DNA of 50,820 nucleotides, taken from contig JAFVYV010000015.1 in assembly GCA_017508485.1 (NCBI GenBank), forward strand, positions 1-50,820, in the 5' to 3' direction. The notes below the pieces were generated by a model that saw only the letters and a list, made by a program, of their open reading frames with translations, did not search any database and had not been told where the DNA came from. A program made the translations under genes and the position numbers. The DNA comes from Clostridia bacterium. Lineage in GTDB: Bacteria > Bacillota > Clostridia > Christensenellales > Borkfalkiaceae. Shown one piece after another: positions 44,271 to 50,820 of this stretch (its first letter is position 1; every line of letters starts with the position of its first letter).

Positions 44271-45029
44271 TTAGCCAAGGAAAAAGTCAACCACAAGCAT
44301 TACTAAAAAACCGATTAGTAGTGAAAAGGTTGCACTTCTTTCAAACCCGTGAGAGTGAGTTTCGGGTATCATTTCATCACTTATTACGTAAAGCATAGTT
44401 CCACCTGCAAAGGCAAGAGCAAACGGTAAAATTACTGCCGAAATAGTTGCAAAAAAGTACCCTAATAAAGTACCTACTATTTCTATTAAACCAGTACCTA
44501 ACGCAATTAAAAACGCCCTACCCTTTTTCATACCCGTTGCTATCATAGGCGCTATTATTATCATACCTTCCGGTATATTTTGAAGGGCAATTCCCCCTGC
44601 AACCGTTAGTGCGTGTGAAAGGTTGTCCGTACCAAAACTTACACCCGCCGCAATACCTTCAGGCAAATTATGTATTGCTATCGCTATAACGAAAAGTAGC
44701 ACTTTGTTGATTGATGCAGACTTTTCCGGATGTTTTTCCATATCAATTCCAGTCATTTTGTGTAGGTGTGGCACTAACTTATCTACTAAGTTTATACATA
44801 ATGCACCTACTAAAACTCCGACTGCGACGACAATTATACCGTACTTTCCACCAAGTTCAAGCGACGGCATAATTAAACCGATAATTGATGCGGCAAGCAT
44901 TATTCCCGCAGCAAAAGAGAGTATTATATCGTTAAACTTTTGTGAAGGATTTTTGAATAAAAAACCTATTAAAGAGCCTATTATAGTTGCCCCGCCTATG
45001 CCTAAAGCGGTATATAACACTTTATCCAT
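44271..45029 (-). CDS. ZIP-family divalent metal transporter
   Basis: The 252-residue protein has eight predicted membrane helices. The two transport motifs are HNLPEGIAAGVSFG (helix IV, near 127) and LQNIPEGMIIIAPM (helix V, near 160), whose histidine, asparagine and glutamates bind zinc in the family. It likely imports zinc or another divalent ion. The frame is open from 45092, but AAAAGGAG places the start at ATG 45029. It has its own terminator and is divergent from the cyclophilin gene. Confidence 0.92.
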   Translation of the reverse strand: MDKVLYTALGIGGATIIGSLIGFLFKNPSQKFNDIILSFAAGIMLAASIIGLIMPSLELGGKYGIIVVAVGVLVGALCINLVDKLVPHLHKMTGIDMEKHPEKSASINKVLLFVIAIAIHNLPEGIAAGVSFGTDNLSHALTVAGGIALQNIPEGMIIIAPMIATGMKKGRAFLIALGTGLIEIVGTLLGYFFATISAVILPFALAFAGGTMLYVISDEMIPETHSHGFERSATFSLLIGFLVMLVVDFFLG

Positions 45030-45092
45030 AAATTTCTCCTTTTTCATAACCATTATACACCCTAAAAAGAGAAATTTCAACAACTTTTGCAT

Positions 45093-45121
45093 TTGACAAC
45101 TAAAGGTTTATAATATATAAT
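45093..45121 (+). promoter_or_regulatory. promoter of the cyclophilin gene
   Basis: TTGACA (45093-45098), a 17-bp spacer and TATAAT (45116-45121), 30 bp before the ATG, with AAGGAG as ribosome site. Confidence 0.82.
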
Positions 45122-45150
45122 ACTTTTGTTAGTTTTTTAAGGAGATTATT

Positions 45151-45678
45151 ATGGCTAAAAAATATTATATATCAATAATTCTTACAAACGATAAAAAGAT
45201 AAATCTTTGTTTAGATAGCGCTATTGCGCCTAAGAGCGTGGAGCAATTTATCAGTTTAGTTAATAAAAAATTCTATGACGGAACAATTTTTCATAGAATA
45301 ATTGATAATTTTATGATTCAAACCGGTGGTTATAAACTTGAAGACAACTGCCCAGATGAACTTGGCGAAGCACCTACTATCCCTGGTGAATTTAAGTCAA
45401 ACGGGTTTGAAAATAACTTAAAACACGAACTTGGCGTTATTTCAATGGCAAGAACTTCTGACAAGAACTCTGCTACTTCACAATTCTTTATTTGTTCAGC
45501 AACCTGTCCTTGGCTTGACGGCGAATACGCTGCTTTTGGTAAAACGACTGATGAAGAAAGCAACAAGGTAGTTTTAGAAATTTCTAAAATGCCAACTTGT
45601 AGACCACACCCTGCATTTAGCGATTTCCCTGTGGAAAACATTGGTATTAAAACTATTGAATTATTAAAAGAAGAATAA
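45151..45678 (+). CDS. cyclophilin-type peptidyl-prolyl cis-trans isomerase
   Basis: The 175-residue protein is a single cyclophilin domain without signal peptide, so it acts in the cytoplasm. FYDGTIFHRIIDNFMIQTGGY (in parts), LGVISMARTSDKNSATSQFFIC and LDGEYAAFGKT are the catalytic motifs; the arginine and phenylalanine in FHRII and the glutamine in SQFFI are the usual active-site residues. It is followed after 19 bp by the DUF4185-like lipoprotein gene, which could share its transcript. Confidence 0.95.
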   Translation: MAKKYYISIILTNDKKINLCLDSAIAPKSVEQFISLVNKKFYDGTIFHRIIDNFMIQTGGYKLEDNCPDELGEAPTIPGEFKSNGFENNLKHELGVISMARTSDKNSATSQFFICSATCPWLDGEYAAFGKTTDEESNKVVLEISKMPTCRPHPAFSDFPVENIGIKTIELLKEE

Positions 45679-45697
45679 AATTTTTAAGGATTATATT

Positions 45698-48094
45698 ATG
45701 AAAAAAAGGTGGGCTAAAAAACTTGTTTGCGCTATTTTACCATTAGCGTTTATTTTGCCGTTAGTTTTTGGTGGTTGTAAGCCTAATCCTACGCCACCAA
45801 CACCACCAGAACCTGATAAAAACCAAGTGGTTTTCGTTTCTAGCGAAGGAAGTACTGTTAACGACGGCTTAACTAAAGAAAGTGCAACTACCCTTTCTTT
45901 TGCGCTTGGTATGGTTAAAAAAGATGGTGGAACTATAGTTATTACTAACCCTATTTCCCTTGATGAAAGTATTGATGGAAAGTACTTTTTCCCTTCAAAT
46001 GAAAAGGGTATAACTATTACTTCCGTTTACGACGGCGTGGACTATCGTACAACCGATAACGCAAGTATTTTAGTTTCAAGCGTAGTTTCTTTTTACGGCG
46101 ATTACACCTTTAATGCCGTTGATTTTATTTCAGGTGGAACTAACGCATTTTTATGTTTTCAATACAACAATATAACTATTGGCGAAGGCGTTAATTGTTA
46201 TAGAAAGGCTGGAGTTTCTAACGATATTGCTATTATTTGTGGATATTCAGTTGCATCTGCTTTTATTTACAACACCTATGAAACAAGTTGCCACGAAGAT
46301 GCAGAAATTATTGTTAAGTCTGGTACTTGGCAATATATTCGTGGTGGAAATCGTAGGCTTAGTGCAGAAGCGCTTTTTGGTACTATTGATAGTGGCGTTA
46401 CCCTTGTAATTAAGGTTGCTGGTGGTAATTTTACTTCTACTGCAACCGACCTTAACTCAGTAGTTGGTATGAATAGCGTTGACGGTACGGTTTATATGGA
46501 AATTACGGGTGGTAATTTTGAAGGTGGCGTTTACCTTTTATCAAGGACTGGCTCTAACACAAATAACTACCCTGCAAATATTAACGGAAAGGTTACCCTT
46601 AATATAAAGGGTGGAACTTTTAAAGATTGTACCTTTTTAGTTAATCAATCTCAACAAGCCCCTACCATAAATACAGACAATTTAACCATTTGTTTACAAG
46701 GTGGTACTTTTGTAAATAAAATAGTGGCGACTGGCGTTGATAGTGGCGCTACCCTTATGGTTAGTGAAGACCTTACGGTTGATGCTACTTTGTTTAGTTT
46801 AGTAGAAAGAACTAACGAAGTTTTAACTGCCCCTACCCTTAACTATGTAAAAACAACTTTTAGCGCTCCACCTACTCCGTCAAAAAAACCTGTTCAAGGA
46901 AATGATATTTTTGATATAACTGAAGAAGAAAAGAACGGTTTAACAGATGAAGCAAAAGAAAAACTTGCTAAAGTGCAAACACTTGCACAGTTTGACGGAA
47001 AAACCGATTACTTAAACGATTTTAGAACGCTTAAAGATACGAATAATAACTACAACTTAAATAGGGTTGTTTCTTCAAGACTTGTTACCCTACTTACCGG
47101 CGAATATTCTATAAACAAAACGCTTACAAACTTTGGTATAGGTGGCGCTGGTGGTGGATATATGATTGACTGTGGCGACTTTACTTTGGTTGCTTTTGGC
47201 GATAATGAAGAAGAAGGTGGTCTTGGTGGCCCTTGGCGTTCAAATACTTTAGGTTTTACCACCGATTTTGATTATACCGACGGAATTACCTTTGACGGTT
47301 TTTATGAAAACGATACGGGTAAATACGACGGTATTGCAACCGAATTTTTAAATTCTGCTCATAAAGAAGGGGTAGAAAAATCTAAAATTCCAACGGGTGG
47401 TATTAAGATTGGAAACACCTTGTATTTTGGTTTTATGTCCGTTCGTACTTGGTCTGATGACGAGCAAGAAGGCACGGGCGCAAAGTGGCAATGCAATTAC
47501 GGTGGTCTTGCAAAATCTACCGATATGGGCAGAACTTGGGAAACTTCAAACGACCTTCGTTGGCCGGAAGAATCTAATTTTGCGCAACTTTACCCTGTCG
47601 TTAATGGAGATATGGTTTATATCTTTGGTGTTCCCGGTGGTAGAAACGGTGCTTGTAAACTTATGCGTGTTCATAAAGACGATATTGAAAATATGTCTGC
47701 TTACGAATACTTGGTTGGCCGTGATAGTAACGGAAAGGCTATTTTTGAAAAGGGTTATAGCGCTATGATGAGCGACTATGCTTGTGTTGAAAAAGCAGTT
47801 GGTGGCGTTGGCGTTATTTACAACGAATATTTAGGCGAGTGGATTATGACTTACGCAACCAGTAATGCTGGTGATATTAAAAACGCATCTATCGTTATGC
47901 GTGTAGCAAAAACGCTTGACGGCGTATGGTCTGACCCTGTCGTTATTATGTCGCAAAAAACTTACGGCAACGTTTACGAACCACGTGTTTGTCAAAGGTA
48001 CTCTTTAGGCGGTGGCAAAAAGATAATGCTTATCTGTTCGCGTTGGGACGTTTACAACTCACTAATATTTGAAGTTGAACTTGAAAAGAAATAA
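45698..48094 (+). CDS. lipoprotein with beta-helix-like repeats and DUF4185-like C-terminal domain
   Basis: The 798-residue protein has a signal peptide with lipobox VFGGC (C27), followed by a proline-rich linker. Residues about 45-390 show repeated GGxF/GGTF turns (KVAGGNFTS, EITGGNFEGG, NIKGGTFKDC, CLQGGTFVNK), as in right-handed beta-helix polysaccharide-binding proteins. A second part (about 480-798) resembles DUF4185: GGYMIDCGDFTLVAFGDN, LAKSTDMGRTWE and VGVIYNEYLGEWIMTYA, a beta-propeller fold; some DUF4185 members were assigned as D-arabinan hydrolases (GH183, from memory). It is probably a surface glycan-binding or degrading enzyme. Confidence 0.7.
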   Translation: MKKRWAKKLVCAILPLAFILPLVFGGCKPNPTPPTPPEPDKNQVVFVSSEGSTVNDGLTKESATTLSFALGMVKKDGGTIVITNPISLDESIDGKYFFPSNEKGITITSVYDGVDYRTTDNASILVSSVVSFYGDYTFNAVDFISGGTNAFLCFQYNNITIGEGVNCYRKAGVSNDIAIICGYSVASAFIYNTYETSCHEDAEIIVKSGTWQYIRGGNRRLSAEALFGTIDSGVTLVIKVAGGNFTSTATDLNSVVGMNSVDGTVYMEITGGNFEGGVYLLSRTGSNTNNYPANINGKVTLNIKGGTFKDCTFLVNQSQQAPTINTDNLTICLQGGTFVNKIVATGVDSGATLMVSEDLTVDATLFSLVERTNEVLTAPTLNYVKTTFSAPPTPSKKPVQGNDIFDITEEEKNGLTDEAKEKLAKVQTLAQFDGKTDYLNDFRTLKDTNNNYNLNRVVSSRLVTLLTGEYSINKTLTNFGIGGAGGGYMIDCGDFTLVAFGDNEEEGGLGGPWRSNTLGFTTDFDYTDGITFDGFYENDTGKYDGIATEFLNSAHKEGVEKSKIPTGGIKIGNTLYFGFMSVRTWSDDEQEGTGAKWQCNYGGLAKSTDMGRTWETSNDLRWPEESNFAQLYPVVNGDMVYIFGVPGGRNGACKLMRVHKDDIENMSAYEYLVGRDSNGKAIFEKGYSAMMSDYACVEKAVGGVGVIYNEYLGEWIMTYATSNAGDIKNASIVMRVAKTLDGVWSDPVVIMSQKTYGNVYEPRVCQRYSLGGGKKIMLICSRWDVYNSLIFEVELEKK

Positions 48095-48158
48095 TTTAAA
48101 ATAAAAAATCACACCTATCCGTAATAGCCATAGGGATTTTTATTAAAACTAAACAAAC

Positions 48159-48200
48159 AAAAAGTGGTTTGTTAAACATTTTTTAACAAGCCACTTTTTT
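48159..48200 (+). terminator. terminator of the lipoprotein gene
   Basis: AAAAAGTGGTTTGTTAAA and TTTAACAAGCCACTTTTT form an about 18-bp stem with one G-U pair, then more T residues. It also marks the boundary to the minus-strand mobile region. Confidence 0.88.
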
Positions 48201-48282
48201 TAACCTTGATATTCTTCAACCAATTCTAATAGTTCAGACGGAGTTGTTACAACATCTAATGTATCTCCATTAACACCAAATA

Positions 48283-48582
48283 TTAATTAATTTTTTTGCC
48301 ATTACAAATTATTTCTGTGGGGAAATTATGATAATTAATAATGAAAAAATCTGCTTCTGTAATTTCTACGGGTGGCTTTCCTGTTAATTCTATTTTCTTT
48401 AATACGAATGAAGTAAATTCATCTTCTTCATTTTCTTCATTAAAGTCGTCAAAACAGGTGTCAAATTTTGCTTGAATTTGCCCTTCACTCCAAACAAGTG
48501 TTAAAATATCTTCTTCCGTTATACTTGAAAGATTTTTATAAAATGTTTCTATAATTGATTGTTCACTTTTTGAAAAATACAT
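48283..48582 (-). CDS. small acidic protein of unknown function, 3' end frameshifted
   Basis: The 99-residue acidic protein has no recognised motif. The open frame stops right after ICNGKKIN, but a second frame continues at once with IFGVNGDTLDVVTTPSELLE and on to a TAA at 48200-48202, 28 sense-looking codons. One extra T in AATTAA near 48291 would join them into a protein of about 128 residues. A 3' frameshift (or a base-calling error) is thus likely. It is the last gene of the mobile block. Position after the MGGRG protein would fit an immunity or accessory role, which is a guess. Confidence 0.6.
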   Translation of the reverse strand: MYFSKSEQSIIETFYKNLSSITEEDILTLVWSEGQIQAKFDTCFDDFNEENEEDEFTSFVLKKIELTGKPPVEITEADFFIINYHNFPTEIICNGKKIN

Positions 48583-48608
48583 AACTTTTAACCCCCTTAA
48601 AAAACTTT

Positions 48609-48881
48609 TTAATAGCTTATAATCCTTGATTCAGCAATAACATCTGCAATAGGAACACCATCAATATGTGCATTTGCCAAAAAATCATCTGCATCATTAT
48701 ATACAGATAATACTTTATCCTTCAACCAAATAGCACGTTTAACAACACCATCAACTTCAAGCATATCTATCCAATAGCGTTTTCTTTTATATATAAACTC
48801 TATACATCTGTTTATTCTTATGGCATAGTCAAAAGTTTCTTCAGTATCATTAAAACCTAATTTCATATTACTTGCCTCCAT
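48609..48881 (-). CDS. small hypothetical protein
   Basis: This protein of up to 90 residues may begin at MEASNMKLG or, five codons later, MKLGFNDTEE. It has two charged stretches (IRINRCIEFIYKRKRYWIDM, then VVKRAIWLKDKVLSVYNDAD) and no membrane segment. I recognise no family. It overlaps the upstream MGGRG-type gene by 14 bp, so the two are co-transcribed. Codon use is less biased than in the core genes, in line with the mobile neighbourhood. Confidence 0.6.
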   Translation of the reverse strand: MEASNMKLGFNDTEETFDYAIRINRCIEFIYKRKRYWIDMLEVDGVVKRAIWLKDKVLSVYNDADDFLANAHIDGVPIADVIAESRIISY

Positions 48882-49269
48882 TATATTCTTTCATAAAATC
48901 AGAAACGAGCTTTTTTTCGTGTTCGGTCAAAGTTTTTCTTTCACTTATCCTAGCACTAATTGCCCCTTTGCCGTCATAACCCACAACACCCCAATCATTA
49001 GCATGAAAATAATCCTTATGCTTATCTGGAAAATCAATCGTTGTTACAAGGTAATTATCTTTATATACACCTATCTGTTTAGGTTTACCATCTCTGTCTA
49101 AAATACCATATGTCCTATTAGGAGTGTTTGACCTAACAGGTAAATTTTTAGATATATTCCCGTTTTCTTTCGCAATTATCTTAATATCTCCAGCCCAACC
49201 TACTTGATGATATTCTCTAAAGCTACCATCTTGTAAAGTTCCACCCGAAAACGCACCTCTACCTCCCAT
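48868..49269 (-). CDS. MGGRG-type mobile-element protein, function unknown
   Basis: The 133-residue protein begins MGGRGAFSGG, an N terminus often met in phage and conjugative-element proteins of Firmicutes (from memory). Later there is YFHANDWGVVGYDGKGAIS and a lysine-rich end. The fold is not recognised; a secreted or phage-delivered effector is conceivable. The frame is open upstream to 49332, but ATG 49269 gives the family-like start and overlaps the DUF4417 stop by 11 bp (ATGGGAGGTAG). Confidence 0.65.
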   Translation of the reverse strand: MGGRGAFSGGTLQDGSFREYHQVGWAGDIKIIAKENGNISKNLPVRSNTPNRTYGILDRDGKPKQIGVYKDNYLVTTIDFPDKHKDYFHANDWGVVGYDGKGAISARISERKTLTEHEKKLVSDFMKEYNGGK

Positions 49270-49891
49270 TGCGATTAACCCTCCTTGAAGCGTTATAGTC
49301 AATGGGGATAATATTACCCTGCATTTCGGCAAACGGTGAACCGAAACAAATAATTACACTTGGTTTTACACGTTTTAACATTTCATTATAACCACGCATA
49401 AACGCAAGTTTGCTACGTTTACAACCTATTGTTCCAACAGCAACGATAGAGCCTTCTTCTATTCCATCAAAGCAGAAATCAAAAGTGCTTGAATCTCCCC
49501 AACTTACGTTAGGTATTACAGTCAAACCTTGACTTTGCCAATAAGCTCCACACCAACGACTTCTAAACACGTTGAATAATTGAACTGCCTTTGGCATATC
49601 TCTATAAAGGCTGTAATCTGGGGAAATTAAAAACTTATATTGACCTAACCTGTGTAAAGACTTTGTAGGATTATAATACAAGCCTTCCATACGGTAGTCA
49701 TCAATATAAAAATGAACTCCCCTTTGTTTGTTTTCGTCAATATCATTAGCTTTTATATCCGCATAACTAATTAAATTGACACCTACTAAATCGAGTTCGG
49801 TTTTACGAATAATGGGCATGTTCCACTTTCCGAACGCATCAAACTCATTGCGCAGAAAGGTCTGTTTTGACCTAGCTTCGATAGAAACCAT
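49259..49891 (-). CDS. DUF4417 protein
   Basis: The 210-residue protein matches DUF4417: LRNEFDAFGKWNMPIIRKTE, GVHFYIDDYRMEGLYYNP, LISPDYSLYRDMPKAVQLFN, and RSRWCGAYWQSQGLTVIPNVSWGD in pieces, with IVAVGTIGCKRSK and VIICFGSPFAEM. The family is found mostly in phages and integrative elements of Clostridia, and its activity is unknown. AAAGGAGG precedes the ATG. Between it and the ImmA-like gene lie an inverted repeat and a divergent small RNA candidate. Confidence 0.88.
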   Translation of the reverse strand: MVSIEARSKQTFLRNEFDAFGKWNMPIIRKTELDLVGVNLISYADIKANDIDENKQRGVHFYIDDYRMEGLYYNPTKSLHRLGQYKFLISPDYSLYRDMPKAVQLFNVFRSRWCGAYWQSQGLTVIPNVSWGDSSTFDFCFDGIEEGSIVAVGTIGCKRSKLAFMRGYNEMLKRVKPSVIICFGSPFAEMQGNIIPIDYNASRRVNRNGR

Positions 49892-49904
49892 TTTTCTATC
49901 CTCC

Positions 49905-49949
49905 TTTAAGAAATGTATTTACCCCGTAGGGTATTATTAAAATACATTT
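49905..49949. repeat. inverted repeat upstream of the DUF4417 gene
   Basis: AAATGTATTT and AAATACATTT are perfect complements, and an inner ACCC-CGTA-GGGT hairpin lies between them. The right arm overlaps the -35 box of the plus-strand promoter at 49948, so the palindrome is a plausible operator, for example of the XRE repressor encoded at the window edge. Confidence 0.6.
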
Positions 49950-49976
49950 GACATAAAGGACGGAAAATGCTATACT
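49948..49976 (+). promoter_or_regulatory. promoter of the small RNA candidate
   Basis: TTGACA (49948-49953), a 17-bp spacer and TATACT (49971-49976) point away from the DUF4417 gene into a non-coding stretch. Confidence 0.75.
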
Positions 49977-49982
49977 ACATTT

Positions 49983-50057
49983 GAGAGATGTTGTAGAAAT
50001 ACAGATTTCCGAAAGGCACTTAATCGTTGTTACCAGCAACTTTTAGGTGCTTTTCCT
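49983..50057 (+). ncRNA. candidate small RNA of the mobile element
   Basis: A strong promoter is followed within about 80 nt by a hairpin (GAAAT-ACAG-ATTTC) and a terminator-like stem (GCAC/GTGC with inner GTTG/CAAC) ending TTTTCCTTT. No open frame lies between. It is divergent from DUF4417 and convergent with the ImmA-like gene, whose 3' end it approaches. Ends are inferred from the promoter and the T-tract; the role, perhaps antisense control, is unknown. Confidence 0.5.
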
Positions 50058-50082
50058 TTATATTAAATGTTATTTTCAAAAA

Positions 50083-50649
50083 TTACTTAAAAAGATTTAC
50101 AAGGACAATCTCATAATCTTTCAAAAATCTTCCCCCATACTGCTTCCAATTCGTATAACTATAGCTACGAACATCAGCACACTCTCTTGATACCCAAAAA
50201 ACAGACATTATATCAAAAACATCTTCTGACGCATATTTTGATATGAGTGGTGATGGGGCTAAAGCATATCCTGCATAAGCATCTGCTTCACGCCTTGCCA
50301 AATCACTTTCTCCTTTATGCCCTAAATCAATATGACCTAATTCGTGCATTAAAGTAAACCTAATACGTGGCAAGGGTTTTTCGTCATTATAAATTATTAA
50401 ATGTGTTTTATACTCTGGACTATAAAACGAAAATGCGTCATTGTCATCATTAACTAATTCAGGACAAGCTTCTATACCAAACTTGGAAAAAGGAATTAAC
50501 TTATACCCTCTTTTTTCTAATATCTTAAAAGGGTCTAATGGGAAACTATGTATATCTTGCTCTATGTATAAGTCAACAACCTTTCTTTCTATTTCATCAT
50601 ATCTCCACTTGGGAATTTTACTAGCAACTACTTTGTCGGTACCAATCAT
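50083..50649 (-). CDS. ImmA/IrrE-family metallo-endopeptidase
   Basis: The 188-residue protein has the zinc-protease motif HELGHIDLGH (HExxH, near residue 88) and a following EADAYAGYALAPSPLI helix with the third ligand, as in ImmA of ICEBs1 and phage-linked IrrE proteins. In these systems the protease cuts the XRE-type repressor and releases the element. Its ATG overlaps the stop of such a repressor gene by four bases (ATGA), supporting that role here. Confidence 0.9.
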   Translation of the reverse strand: MIGTDKVVASKIPKWRYDEIERKVVDLYIEQDIHSFPLDPFKILEKRGYKLIPFSKFGIEACPELVNDDNDAFSFYSPEYKTHLIIYNDEKPLPRIRFTLMHELGHIDLGHKGESDLARREADAYAGYALAPSPLISKYASEDVFDIMSVFWVSRECADVRSYSYTNWKQYGGRFLKDYEIVLVNLFK

Positions 50650-50820
50650 CTAATTTTCATTACCGCCTCAATAATTTTCATCTTTTGAGCTTCGGTCAAA
50701 GTATAAGAGCCTCTAGCAACAAGATTATAAATTTCATCAAAATCAGTTTCAGGTTTTTTACCCGTTGTTAAATAATCTACCGTTGTGTTTAATGCTGTTG
50801 CAAGATTTGCCAAAACTTCA
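50646..50820 (-). CDS. XRE-family repressor, C-terminal part (cut by window edge)
   Basis: The visible 57 codons read EVLANLATALNTTVDYLTTG, the end of a Cro/CI helix-turn-helix domain, then an acidic linker and TLTEAQKMKIIEAVMKIR. The start is beyond base 50820. It is the likely immunity repressor of the mobile element and partner of the ImmA-like protease, with which it overlaps by four bases. Confidence 0.85.
   Translation of the reverse strand, partial: EVLANLATALNTTVDYLTTGKKPETDFDEIYNLVARGSYTLTEAQKMKIIEAVMKIR

Noticed and set aside
45330..45641. Minus-strand frame opposite the cyclophilin gene
   Set aside because: Shadow of a clear cyclophilin coding frame; no start signals.

Overview
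The window reads as a chromosome segment of an AT-rich, endospore-forming, fermentative anaerobe of the class Clostridia. The sporulation genes sigK, ylmC-like, sigG, sigE, spoIIGA, spoVB-like and spoIIE are all present. So are a hydrogen-evolving [FeFe]-hydrogenase, acetolactate decarboxylase, diaminopimelate dehydrogenase, Shine-Dalgarno motifs of the GGAGG type and Firmicutes-style promoters (TTGACA-17-TATAAT). The gene set resembles uncultured gut Clostridia (Christensenellales-like), but the sequence alone does not fix the taxon.

Layout. 1-460: a promoter followed by 115-bp structured tandem repeats without a gene. 467-4039: minus-strand run sigK, TM1266-type regulator, thyA, folA, Mrp/ApbC ATPase, C_GCAxxG_C_C redox protein. 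4104-7970: proB-proA-proC plus an amidohydrolase. 8094-10197: purine permease and a LysM protein. 10307-13706: SpoVB-like flippase, FolT under a THF riboswitch, DUF421 and DUF4363 genes. 13799-19102: zinc-ribbon membrane protein, uvrB-uvrA. 19346-22099: sigma factor, RsgI-like anti-sigma factor, and a secreted lipoprotein with the same sensor domain. 22223-25620: GAPDH, M29 aminopeptidase, class II aldolase. 25665-29574: YlmC-like protein, acyltransferase, VTT-domain protein, YfcC-family transporter. 29629-31955: sigG, sigE, spoIIGA, the last with a frameshift. 32218-35149: hemW, lepA. 35320-35620: tRNA-Thr(CGU) preceded by broken copies of its 5' end. 35696-39443: budA, CIRCE-controlled hsp20, spoIIE. 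39482-44127: ddh and a two-gene hydrogenase system. 44271-48094: ZIP transporter, cyclophilin, DUF4185-like lipoprotein. 48200-50820: the edge of a mobile element (XRE regulator, ImmA-like protease, DUF4417, MGGRG-type protein, small orphan genes, a candidate small RNA).

The genes form several functional groups: sporulation control (SpoIIE activates SigF, SpoIIGA processes pro-SigE, then SigG and SigK act later), folate and thymidylate supply (FolT, FolA, ThyA), proline synthesis, excision repair, glycolysis, and NAD(P)H/ferredoxin re-oxidation through hydrogen.

The most unusual points are the promoter-driven 115-bp repeats with a compensatory base-pair change, the sigma/anti-sigma/lipoprotein trio sharing an Asn-Pro sensor module and a 16-bp upstream motif, the hydrogenase partner lacking the NADH-binding NuoF domain, the shattered tRNA-Thr copies, the single-base frameshift in spoIIGA, and a small RNA candidate in the mobile region.
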